From contig LSSL01002116.1 of the NCBI GenBank assembly GCA_001953115.1, positions 1 through 20,413 on the forward strand: 20,413 nt of DNA, read 5' to 3'. Position 1 is the first letter of the stretch. Each line of letters opens with the position of its first letter. This document shows, piece after piece, positions 11,110-20,413 of this stretch. The position numbers were made by a program, and so were the translations under genes. Under the pieces are notes generated by a model that made no database searches, was not told the origin of the DNA, and saw nothing but the letters and a program-made list of their open reading frames with translations. Source of the DNA: Smittium mucronatum (Eukaryota > Kickxellomycota > Harpellomycetes > Harpellales > Legeriomycetaceae).

Positions 11110-11578
11110 AATGTTTTTATACATTTGTATTAAGTTTAAAAATAATTTCAACGTAAAAAAAAAGATGATTTTTGGTCTAACAAGTGCAAAACTTTATAAG
11201 GCAGCACCTAATGGCACTAGATGTATTTTTCGGTATAAGTGGAACCACAATATCAATTGATTGTTATTTATTAATTATTAATACACGATAATCATGTTTT
11301 AATCAAATATAAAATTATTTAGTCCAACTAAAAATATTTTGACCATATTTCCCTTCAAAGTTAATCAATTATTTTCTTTTTACTTGAAAGTATTAGGAAT
11401 TTATATTATAAAAATAATCTGCGATTTTGTTTTTTTTTAAAAAATTATTCTTGCCCTAAATTTTACTAAAATTAATATTATTTGATATTTTTTTATAAAT
11501 TTTTTTTGGTTTTGATACAATATATGAAGGTCTTGCGTTTATGATTACTTTTACTACATAGTCGAACCGATTTAAAAA

Positions 11579-11735
11579 AAGCTCCATTTTCGGCTCCACT
11601 CCGGTTTTGAACCTGGAACCAAAACCCATTTAGATTTTATAAAAATTCGACTCTGGAATCTTTTTAGGGGAGGTTCATAAAAACTCTGGAGCTTTTAAAG
11701 AGTGATTCAGGGGCTTTTTATAGGGGTCTGGGGAA
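11579..11735. repeat. GC-richer island with CTCC/GGAG motifs
   Basis: Within very A+T-rich DNA this stretch repeats short CTCC- or GGAG-type motifs: GCTCCATTTTCGGCTCCACT, then GGTTTTGAACCTGGAACC, GACTCTGGAATC, GGGGAGGTTC, CTCTGGAGC and GGGGTCTGGGG. A similar island lies at 16815-16945. It has no open frame. The motifs suggest a degenerate low-complexity or interspersed repeat. Confidence 0.4.
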
Positions 11736-13332
11736 AAAAAATTCCCACTTAATTCTTACAGGGCCTTAATAGAAAAGAATTCTAATTAACCAAGCTCAAA
11801 AAAATAAACTATTACTTACATACATTAGCTATAAAATACCTACGATCAAAACTGGAAAGATAAATTAGACAAATCAATATCAATTATCATTTATGTTCGG
11901 CTTTTATTTAAAACTCTCTATTGTATAGGATATTATTCGGCAAATAAGAAATAGATCCATTGTTTCGATAGAAATTTTAATATAATAATTTTTATTGGTC
12001 ATTTATATGTCTAAATCGCCCAAAATTAGAACATAGATTCAATTTTATTGGCTTACTATCAATATCAATAATCTTTGTATTCAATTTAATATTCATTAAA
12101 AAAGAAACAAAAATAGGCAATGTTGTGCCTGCTTCATCAAAGAATCTCCCATATGCAGTGTTTCTAGAATAGTGAGATTTTGAAGCTTAGCAATAAATTA
12201 ATGGTTTAAATTTATTTCTTAAATATATATTAGAGATTTTATCGTAATTGTGTACTTATAATGATAAAAGCCTCCAATTAAAAAGTACACATCCTTGATT
12301 ATCTTAAAAACACGATATACTCATTTAATATGTATCTCTTGTTCGTTATTAGTCATTTTTTTCGAAATAATTGTGGTATATTTAAAAACCGAATTAATTA
12401 TTTAGGAATTAATCGGTTATTAATTAACACAATTCCTATTTATTAATAACTCATGGAATCAATCGATGGCTTGAAAGTTGGTTAATAATTGATGGGCTAT
12501 TTAAATTGAGTTTTTATTAATTAATAGCTCTTTCAATTATTTAATACAAGTATAATAACGAAAATGGTTTATTTATTGATTAAGGGATTAAAATTTGAAC
12601 TCTATTTGTTATCTATTATTTATTTAACAGTAAAAAATGGGAAATTAGCGAATGGTTTGCAATTTATTATACATTTTAGAATCACTAAACTTTAATCGGA
12701 AATAAAAACTAAATTCCAACAGTTTAGTTTTAAATTTGTAAAACTTTTTAATACTTCACAGTCAGCTATAAAATGCTTTTCATTTTTCGTTTTATAAAAA
12801 TATCCCATTAAAACATTCTCTATAATTAGAGTAGTTTCCTGAAATTTTGGATTGGAAATCATTATATATCGCTTAAAACTTAGATAAGTTTTTTAACTTG
12901 AGGCTCTTAAAAAAAGTGTTATTTTTAGTTTTATTTTTAATATCACGAAACTGTGATGCTATATAAAAAGCGATATATACAAGACAAGCGCTTATATCTT
13001 TAATACGAAAATGGTGATAAAGGGCATCTATAAAAGTTAACACAGAATTTAGGGATCCGGAAATAGATAAAATGATCTTTTATTATTAATCATGATATTT
13101 AAGAGAATATAAGGCAAGAGCAAAATCTTACCTCTATAAACTATGAAAATTCAATTGTAGATTTGAATTAATAATAAGTTCATTCGATAAAATACCGAAT
13201 AGTAGTTAGAATATAAAATTTAACAGCCAATCTTACTTCAAAGTTGATTTAACTCTTTCAGGATTGGCTGAAAATAAATCAATTATATTTTATTGTCAAT
13301 TCTGCCATTAAACCAGGAATTATTTCATATTA

Positions 13333-13584
13333 GGCAACCAACGCTAATGAAGCATTTGAATATAATAACCGCATGGCATTTGAATATATCTTAATTAAAT
13401 CAAAATGAATGCATCTATTTCAAATGTTTTCAAAAACAGAAAATTGATTGTAAAAAGTGAAGAAAAGCCAAATAAAACATTAAAATGCAATTATTCTGTA
13501 AAAAAAACAACCCAAAGGGAAGCTTTGCGTTTAATTGAGATACATGCTTAATTCGAAAGATGGGTGAGTTTATCAATATAACGC
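13333..13584 (+). repeat. Left terminal inverted repeat of the 2.3-kb transposon
   Basis: It begins GGCAACCAACGCTAATGAAG next to TA and ends with the 19-mer GAGTTTATCAATATAACGC. It pairs with 15377-15627 with many substitutions and small gaps; the best-preserved blocks are the outer tip, GCGTTTAATTGA at 13527-13538, and the 19-mer. Confidence 0.7.
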
Positions 13585-14023
13585 GTTTATACCTATAAAA
13601 ATGTATTTATTGAATACACCCATATTAAATCTATTTTTTTTTATAAATATACGAAATTTTTGAATAAATTTGGTTCAAATTCCACAAATTAAAAACCGAA
13701 AGCATATAATTTTAATTTTGCATTATTTCTTAGGGGCTTTTTTTGAATAATACGTGAATTCAAATAAAAAATAACATACATATTGAAATAGAGCTCAAAT
13801 TGTTTATTTAAAAATAATTTGAACATAGAAAAGTTTATTTTTTAGCTTCTACTAGTTAATAAACCATTTTTTGCGCTTTAGTTAGTGATAAAAGGACGGC
13901 TTCTTTTACCAATAAATGTGTATTATACACATTATGATTTTGAATTGAATTGTTTAAGCCCGCTAAATAAAAAACTTTATATTTTTATTTCGTTTATTTA
14001 AAATTAGAATTAGATCTAATAAA

Positions 14024-15223
14024 TCAAAATTTAAAATAATAATAAAGATAAGCTGTTAAAAAGGAAAAATATTCATCCCAAACCCCCAAATTCCTTATTG
14101 GCTTTTTACTAACATAAAAATTGGTCAAGCAGACGCAAAAATCATGTATGTTTTTGTGAAGATCCAAATATGTTTTTATCCTGTTTCTAGCCGCTCACCG
14201 CAATTGCTTTAGAAGGCCGTAATAATTCTCACAGAGTATTCTAACGGAAGCCAATTTAGTATTATTGTTGTGGTCAACTTGGGTTAGTACAGACCCTTTT
14301 TTAGGATTTATCGCGGGAATGTATCGCTTTAACCCAAGATATCCTAAATCAGCAATGATGTACCAGAAATGAGGCTGTCCTGGAAGTATAGCGTGCGGAT
14401 CTTATTGAAGAAACTTCTTATATACCTCTAGCCTATCTAAAACTATACTAAAATCAAGTTTAGATCCATAATTAATTGGACTAATAATTTTCACTCTTTC
14501 GTCAGGCGAGTGTCCGTATTCGCGTTTTACACAATATTTTTTTTTTACCCGAATAAAATACTTTTGAATCCCTAAAGTTTCCAGAAAATCTGGGAGCTTC
14601 CTGTATAGAAGCGTCAATTATCAGTACGGCTTTGGGGTAATGATTATAATACATCCTTATAATAATTGATCCTTTTTTTTTTTTACAACTAAAAGAAAAG
14701 TATAATTAATTTTCTTTTTCGTATAATTATCCATTCTTTCTATTATTCTTTGGAAGGAGGCAGGGTTCATAAAAAAACTCAGACCGATCGCAGAAAAAGA
14801 TACATACTGCTTCAAAAAATATAGAAAAAAAAGCAAGTTATCTTTTCGAGATAGGTTTGGCTTTTTTCCTTTCAAGTTTCTCATGCCTGCAAGATCATCG
14901 CTTAGCAATGAAAATAAAAAGTCAAATTCTTGATAGATAAAATTTGTTAAAGTGATTAAGTTCTGTTCTGATAATTTGTATAAGTATGTATCCATACTTT
15001 GAGAATCATGATCAACAGAAACCTCTATAGGTGGATTTAATTGGAGGTAAGAGTTGCTAGCTTCTGCTCGCCTTAAAATTTTTTGGAATCTTAAGTCTGA
15101 AATTTTTTATAAGAAATAGACAATACTTTTCTGTTTTATTTATAAAAATAATAGTACAACCGACATGTATTTACATGTGTATTTATTAAAAAAATTGTAT
15201 AAATTTTCTTGAATGAGATCCAT
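14024..15223 (-). pseudogene. Broken DDE_Tnp_4 (IS5/Harbinger-like) transposase
   Basis: The enzyme would have cut and joined the ends of the surrounding element. Reading on the minus strand, a likely first exon starts at ATG 15221-15223 (MDLIQENLYNFFNKYT). A 78-bp intron (15097-15174, GTAAAT...TTTCAG) joins it in frame to the main exon. A helix-turn-helix-like part follows (LSRKDNLLFFLYFLK, FQRIIERM). The catalytic core has the first Asp in LIIDAS (14613-14615), the second in YIIADLGYLGLK (14348-14350) and the Glu in RILCENYYGLLK (14228-14230), then the family's late CVCLTNFYVSKKPIRN region and a stop at 14024-14026. Damage is a frameshift at the 12-nt A run 14673-14684, another at the A run near 14537-14546, TAA at 14402-14404 and TGA at 14195-14197. 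Full length would be about 370 residues. Family is clear from the ordered motifs; the intron is a prediction. Confidence 0.82.
15097..15174 (-). other. Predicted intron in the transposase gene
   Basis: Donor GTAAAT matches the donor of GCN1 intron 2, the acceptor is TTTCAG and the length of 78 bp fits the two GCN1 introns (70 and 87 bp). Splicing joins 1 nt to 2 nt, forms a Tyr codon and bypasses in-frame stops between the first Met and the main exon. No protein homology supports exon 1 by eye, so the call rests on splice signals and frame. Confidence 0.55.
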
Positions 15224-15376
15224 AAAAATAATTTTGATAGATTAATCTAATAACCTATTAAATAAAAAAGTGTTTTTAAATTCCATTTATTCGAATAGCT
15301 TTTTAAAATTAGAAGTTAATCATTAAGATAGCGAATTTTCTAAATTGTAAAAACAAAATTTTTTTTCGAAAAAAAA

Positions 15377-15627
15377 GCGTTATATTGATAAACTCTTCTT
15401 ATTTTGAATATATTCTTGCATTTCAATTAAACGCGAATTTCCCATTTTTATATGTTTTTTACTAATAAAATCAAATTATATAATATTTTTTTCCCTTTTA
15501 GCAAAATGTCAATTTTTATTCGCTTTTTCAAAAAATTCATAAAAACTACAGTTATTCCGACTTATTTGGATTATAAAACAAACTTACGCGTTTTTTATAT
15601 TTAAGTGGGTGAATTGCATTGATCGCC
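15377..15627 (-). repeat. Right terminal inverted repeat of the 2.3-kb transposon
   Basis: Read inward from 15627 it begins GGCGATCAATGC and ends at the 19-mer shared with the left repeat. It also shares TAAGTCGG, about 60-70 bp from the tip, with the right repeat of the 1.2-kb element at 17429-18653, and TTTATCAATATAAC near its inner end, in the same order. Confidence 0.7.
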
Positions 15628-16026
15628 TATTATTGGTTAAATAAATTATTATGACCAATTGTGTTAGCCAATATACACATACAAGAATAAGACAAGAAAT
15701 TAATCCCAAAGATTGTTAATTTAAAAAAATGAAGCTGTTTATCCTCAATTTGATTGGATATAATTTTAAATAAATCAGATTAGGGTTTAGATTAATCAGA
15801 TTTGATTTAAATATATATCTAACCATTAAGAAATTTGTCAAGTTATTTCAAAACAGCTTAATTTAATTTTTTTTAATGGGCATATTTATTACGATTTGGA
15901 AAGTGATAAATTTTTTATTAAAATATATATAAAAGTTTATTTATAAAACTAAGGAATGACAGCATTGATCTAATTGTTGTTCAAGAAGAACCCAATTCGA
16001 TTCTTTTTATAGTTTTTATGGTTAAA

Positions 16027-16092
16027 CAATGTATCTATAAATACATTGCTTAATTTAAGGAGGTTTAAGACATATTAATTTTTCTTAAACCT
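16027..16092. repeat. Two adjacent perfect hairpins
   Basis: CAATGTAT (16027-16034) pairs with ATACATTG (16041-16048) around 6 nt, and AGGTTTAAGA (16061-16070) pairs with TCTTAAACCT (16083-16092) around 12 nt. Both stems are perfect. They may be chance A+T palindromes or the trace of a small folding element. Confidence 0.5.
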
Positions 16093-16814
16093 TAACATAT
16101 TAGGTTCTTCGAATTTTTATAAAATTATCAGACCAATAAATTTGATAATATTAGATGTTTTTATTTTAGAATCATAGATTAGCTAATTAGTCTATCATTA
16201 AAAAATGACTCGTTCAAAGATTTTTTTAAATGGTTATTAAGATATTCGGGGACACTTTTTTTAAATTGAGTGGTTTTATATTTACAGGTAAACAATTGCG
16301 ATAAAATATCTATTTTTAAAATTATCAACCACTTTTTTTTTATCTCTATTTGAAATCACATTTAAAATATATTTCTATTGGATTATTTTCAAGGCCAGGA
16401 TCTTTTTTACTATGTAAAAAATTTTAGATAACAAAATTTAAATATAATAAATTCAATAATTATAGAATAACATTCTAGCTCCAATAAGCTTCCAACATTT
16501 TTCTAATAGAAAATTTAATTTTTATTATGTTTTTATATAAAAAACTAGTTTTATGTATCTCCCTGCCACCATATTTTTAAATTAGAAAATTTGTAAAGAT
16601 TTACGTATGAAAGTACTTGCTAAAAAATAGAACATCTCAGATTGCAAATATAAAAGTAAATTGAAACAATTAATTTTATTGGACAAATATATTTAATAAA
16701 AATAAATAAAAATAAATGAATGAATTTTTTATTATTAAACGGATAATAAATTTAGGATCAAAAGAGAGAATGAGGTAAATTAAGGAGTTTTCATTATTCA
16801 CTTCTTAGAAAAAA

Positions 16815-16945
16815 CCCCGCCCCGTTTCCACTCCAGAAGTGGAACTATTTATTTTCATTCTCTCCGTTTTTGCTCTCGCTCCTCGAAAAAAATATTGCTA
16901 TGCCACGGTTCTGCTCCAGTTCGACTCTCTAATTTTTACCGCGCA
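16815..16945. repeat. GC-richer island with CTCC/GGAG motifs, second copy
   Basis: It includes CCCCGCCCCGTTTCCACTCC, a 7-bp hairpin (TTCCACT 16826-16832 with AGTGGAA 16838-16844), CTCTCGCTCCTCG and GGTTCTGCTCCAGTTCGACT. The style matches 11579-11735, though a base-by-base alignment is poor. GTTCGACTC fits a Pol III B box, but no matching A box or tRNA fold is seen. Confidence 0.4.
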
Positions 16946-17428
16946 TACTAATCCAAATATAATTTAAAAGGTGCTAGGGATAAGATCTTCAAACGAATAT
17001 AAACAAAGTTTCTGCAAATCATAAAAAAAAATTATTTAGAGATTTAGCAAAAAAAATTGGTCACTCTTCAAGTAAAAAATCCTGATATATTACACTCTTT
17101 CCGAAAAAATCTGGAAGAATTAAAGATTATTTTAAGAAAAGAGCAAAATAATTCGTAGATTTGAAACCAATTACAATAAAAGTAAACATAAATAAAAAAA
17201 TAAGTAAAATTTAATTCGTGTATTTTAATTATATTGCAATAAAAGAATAGATTATCTCGTAAAAATGCCAAAAAATAGCGAATAAACTACCTAATTAAGG
17301 AAAAGTAAATGTAATTTTGATAAATTAAATTTTCTAGAACGTTAATTAATTTTAAATAACCTATGGGCAGTCTATTTTAACCCTAGAAAAGCTCTTGAGG
17401 AAATGTCACTCATAATTTTTTTTAAATA

Positions 17429-17636
17429 GGACACCAATGCGATAAGTGGGTTTATTTCAATAATACGAATTTTCGAAATATTAAATAAATTTTTTAAAAA
17501 AGAATTAGCCAATATTAATTTATGAAAATGTTTGATTATACGTTATATAAAAGGATATAAACCAAAAAAAAATAATTAATTCGTGATATATTGAAATAAT
17601 GGCGCTATACTGTTAAATATTTATCTGTATCAATAA
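17429..17636 (+). repeat. Left terminal inverted repeat of the 1.2-kb element
   Basis: It pairs with 18445-18653. Long matching blocks include the tip, ATTTCAATAATA, CCAATATTAATTTATG, TTTGATTATACGTTATATAA, AAGG(A/G)TATAAACC and GATATATTGAAATAATGG. Confidence 0.8.
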
Positions 17637-17749
17637 AACTATATAATTGAAATAAACTAATATTTATAAATATAAACGGTTTTTCGACAATAATTAATTA
17701 TCTACATTGAACTCTGTATATTTAATAATTTCACGTTTATTATAAATGT

Positions 17750-17788
17750 TTTATTTTGATGAAATAAAATAAAAATCATCAAAATAAA
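17750..17788. repeat. Perfect 13-bp inverted repeat inside the 1.2-kb element
   Basis: TTTATTTTGATGA (17750-17762) and TCATCAAAATAAA (17776-17788) are perfect reverse complements around a 13-nt loop, in the unique middle of the element. It is too short to be a gene; function unknown. Confidence 0.65.
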
Positions 17789-18444
17789 TATATATTTTTA
17801 AAATATATTCACTATATTTTAAAATTAAATCAGCGGTATTGTCCATGCTTCAAAAAAAAATTCTCAAATTATATACAAGGATGTTTTTTTTTTCATTAGT
17901 ACTTAAACTTAATATTTATACCATTTAAAAATATTTATTTCCTTCTTTAAATTATTATATACTAAAAAATTATATATCAAATATATTGAAACATAAGTCA
18001 GAAATGATGGATATTAATATTTAAAACTTCTGGCAAATTTTTAATTCGTTGATAATTGGATTATAACTGAAATTCATAATTAGATTGTGAAAAATAAGTT
18101 TTTTTAAATTTGATGGTTATTTTTAGAGTCGATGCTTCAAAAAATGGTATCCTCCCTTTATTAATTTTATAAAAAAATAATTTATATTTTATACTAACTG
18201 AATAAAAAATAATATATACTGATTGGAATCTTTAATGCATAAAAATTGAGCTTTTTTATTATTATTTTCCTGAAAATTTTAAACAACTAACATCATAAAT
18301 AACACAAAAAAAATTTATCCTAGGCGTATACATTAATTTTGATAATTTTAAATTATTCTGGAAAAATAAAATTATTTAAATTAAAAGAGAAATTATTAAA
18401 TAAACAGAGAACAATATAGATAATTCATTTTTATTGAAAAAATC

Positions 18445-18653
18445 GTGTTATATTGATAAATATTTAACAGTATAACACCATTATTTCAATATATCCCGAA
18501 TAAACTCTTTTTTTTTTGGTTTATACCCTTTTATATAACGTATAATCAAATATTTCCATAAATTAATATTGGCAAATTCTTTTTAAAAAAACCGACTTAA
18601 TCTTTACAAAAATTCATATTATTGAAATAATCCCACTTATTGCATTGGTGGCC
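18445..18653 (-). repeat. Right terminal inverted repeat of the 1.2-kb element
   Basis: Read inward from 18653 it begins GGCCACCAATGC. Its inner end is a near-perfect 34-bp palindrome at 18445-18478, whose two halves each contain a GTTATA-Y-TG motif and which mismatches at two paired positions. The corresponding palindrome in the left repeat is more decayed. Confidence 0.8.
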
Positions 18654-18655
18654 TA

Positions 18656-20234
18656 AATATATATTTATTAAAACAGGGGATAAATCAGTAATAATTTTCG
18701 CTAAAATTATTGATAATACTAATTTTTTATAAATGCGAATAAATTAAAAAAGATGTGAATTTTACTTAAATATCGCCGGGTTCTATCAATTGATATTTTT
18801 CAATTATAATTTAAGCAAGATTATTTTATTGTATATTCGTAAAATAGTTCTTATAACCATTGATATGGTTTTACTTATCATAAATAATTAAAATTAACGC
18901 TGAAATATCCCATTGTTACTTAATTGATAATTTTTAACTGAAAAATAAATTTATAAAAAAAATCGTTTATTTCATGAAAGAAATGTAAATTTTTCATTAA
19001 TATTTAAATTAGAAAAATTATAACTTATTCGAAAAATAATTTATAATTATAGTTCAGATATTATTAAATACTTTTATCGTATATTTAATCTATTTTTCAC
19101 GCTTTGGTGGTTTTTATAACAATAGTTATTCTGAAATTACATTAAAATCATACAAGTTATTTGAAATCCATTTTTTTAAATCCCGTAAAATTAAAATAAG
19201 ATTAGTTATTTTTGAATTTTGAAAAATATCTTGCATCAAAATTTAGTTAATTTTTATCATAGGTTAGGATAAAATCCCATTTAAAGCATTTCATAAAAAG
19301 TACCATTGCCCTTAATAAAACTCTCTGATTATAAAACAAGTATCTAAAAATACTTAATGTGGATTTTGGGTATTATATAACATAATTATTGATTTAAAAA
19401 CTTATTCATAAAATTTCTTTAATTATGTTTACATTATTCGTAATTATTTTGGAATTTTTATCAAACCCATTTTCACTTTTAATTAATTGGATTCACTTTT
19501 AAGATTTTTTTTAATTTTCTTAAAATCATCTTTAATTTTTTCGAATTTGGTCCAGAAAGAGTGCATACCCCTCCCCCTCTTTCTCTCTCTCTTAATTTTA
19601 TGAGCTAAATACAACGAGGTATGGGGCTGTTATATTGAAATTTCTGAAAATAAATGAATGATTTTTCTAATAATTCCCCCCCTTTTGATTATTTTAAGTG
19701 GGTTCTACTAACTTCTTATAACTTAAAATAGATTTTCGCAAATTTATGGAAAAAATCTGGAAAAAATATATGAAATCTGGAGAATTCAGTGGATTTAAGA
19801 AAAAAATAGAAACAGTATATTTTTTTCTGAAAATTTTTGACCGGAAACTTTTTCTGATATGTTTTATTGGTTAATTATTAAAAATTAATTTATTATTTTT
19901 CAAAATTTTAAACGATAATTGTAAAAAATAAATCGTCTTTAAATCCAAGGACTATTATATAATTTGATGTTTTGAAAGTTATTTCTGGGTATTTTAGTAA
20001 TATTGTTGGGAAATATAGATTATTTATTCATTATGAGAATCTTCAAAAGAACTTTTTAATATTTTTAAGATAATTTTTCTTTTTTAATCATATATAAACT
20101 CTAAGATTAAATCAAAAAGATAGTCAGTTCTAAAAATTTACTCCAAGTGACATCTATTAAATATTTTTAGTTATTTTTGATAACAAATATGTCACAGGGT
20201 AAAATATACCCCGAGAACAAAGAACTATTTTTCA
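18656..20234. other. A+T-rich spacer, no gene seen
   Basis: No supported coding frame, RNA gene or transposon end. A short pyrimidine run (CCCCTCCCCCTCTTTCTCTC) at about 19568-19587 and a C run at 19676-19682 are the only clear departures from A+T-rich sequence. Confidence 0.6.

Positions 20235-20413
<179 letters not shown>

Larger units (their letters stand above)
9313..13330. other. Gene-poor A+T-rich region upstream of GCN1
   Basis: I see no intact gene in these 4 kb. The first few hundred bases must include the GCN1 promoter, but no TATA box or upstream element can be separated from the A+T background. The region holds a 10-bp hairpin at 9497, a diverged repeat pair (10191-10257 and 11041-11109), a 14-nt A run at 10329-10342, GC-richer islands, and several broken protein-like frames entered separately. 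In DNA this A+T-rich, open frames of 60-70 codons arise by chance, so these frames are weak evidence. Confidence 0.6.
13333..15627 (-). mobile_element. Decayed autonomous DNA transposon with long terminal inverted repeats
   Basis: The 2,295-bp element is bounded by inverted repeats of about 250 bp, 13333-13584 and 15377-15627. The tips read inward as GGCAACCAACGC and GGCGATCAATGC. The inner ends share a perfect 19-mer, GAGTTTATCAATATAACGC (13566-13584, and inverted at 15377-15395). GCGTTTAATTGA about 30 bp farther out and other blocks match in the same order. TA lies outside both ends (13331-13332 and 15628-15629), which would fit a 2-bp target duplication. The only gene is the broken transposase on the minus strand. 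A TA duplication and a DDE_Tnp_4 transposase recall the ISL2EU branch of the PIF/Harbinger and IS5-like superfamily, but I see no second gene such as a YqaJ nuclease. The repeats are diverged, so the insertion is old. Confidence 0.75.
15630..17426. other. A+T-rich spacer between the two transposons, no gene seen
   Basis: No supported gene. It contains two adjacent short hairpins at 16027-16092, a GC-richer island at 16815-16945, and a diverged direct duplication of roughly 65 bp around 17150-17260 (TTCGTAGATTTG...CAATAAAAG against TTCGTGTATTTT...CAATAAAAG). Open frames here are Phe/Ile/Tyr/Lys-rich, as expected from base composition alone. Confidence 0.6.
17429..18653. mobile_element. Non-autonomous foldback-like transposon related to the 2.3-kb element
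   Basis: The 1,225-bp element has terminal inverted repeats of about 210 bp, 17429-17636 and 18445-18653, alike at roughly four of five positions or better by eye. The tips read inward GGACACCAATGCGATAAGTG and GGCCACCAATGCAATAAGTG, with TA outside each end (17427-17428 and 18654-18655). The tips match those of 13333-15627, and the inner ends carry the same TTTATCAATATAAC-like motif. The 0.8-kb middle (17637-18444) has no transposase remnant and no protein-like frame, so movement would have depended on a transposase in trans. Two insertions of a short element in opposite orientation would be an alternative reading, but matching tips with TA at both outer ends favour one element. Confidence 0.72.

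Noticed and set aside
13672..13683. GGTTCAAATTCC resembling a tRNA B box
   Set aside because: No acceptor stem, anticodon arm or A box can be folded around it, and it lies inside the transposon.
17068..17271. Minus-strand frame of 67 codons
   Set aside because: Composition (Phe, Tyr, Ile, Asn, Cys) follows base content, and the internal similarity reflects a diverged DNA duplication.

Overview
The window is eukaryotic. It holds one large spliced gene for the translational-control protein Gcn1, followed by about 11 kb of very A+T-rich DNA that carries decayed mobile elements. Short GT-AG introns, the Gcn1 protein type and an A+T-rich, transposon-littered intergenic region point to a fungus, most likely an early-diverging lineage. 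The lineage is inference; the sequence has no marker that fixes it.

Layout. Positions 1-509 are the 3' flank of GCN1, with a 16-bp direct repeat. Positions 510-9312 (minus strand) are GCN1: three exons and two small 5' introns, giving a predicted protein of 2,881 residues. The start was placed by joining reading frames across the introns. The long open frame of exon 3 begins inside the gene, and its first potential start is a GTG, so it is not the true start. Positions 9313-13330 hold no intact gene. They contain a diverged repeat pair near 10.2 and 11.05 kb, GC-richer islands, and a few protein-like but broken reading frames.

Positions 13333-15627 are what I read as a complete but dead DNA transposon. 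It has about 250-bp terminal inverted repeats, TA on both sides, and one minus-strand transposase gene (14024-15223). That gene has a recognisable helix-turn-helix region and a DDE catalytic core of the DDE_Tnp_4 (IS5/PIF-Harbinger-like) kind, broken by two frameshifts in poly-A runs and two in-frame stops. Positions 17429-18653 are a second, 1.2-kb element with about 210-bp inverted repeats whose tips match those of the first element (GGCNACCAATGC-like, next to TA). It has no transposase and looks like a non-autonomous relative. The remainder to 20234 is A+T-rich with no supported gene, and the window ends inside a long AAT microsatellite (20235-20413).

The genes do not form a pathway: a conserved housekeeping gene lies beside a graveyard of one transposon family. 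The most useful result is the pairing of the dead autonomous element with its transposase-less relative through shared ends. I saw no tRNA, rRNA, CRISPR or bacterial-type operon.
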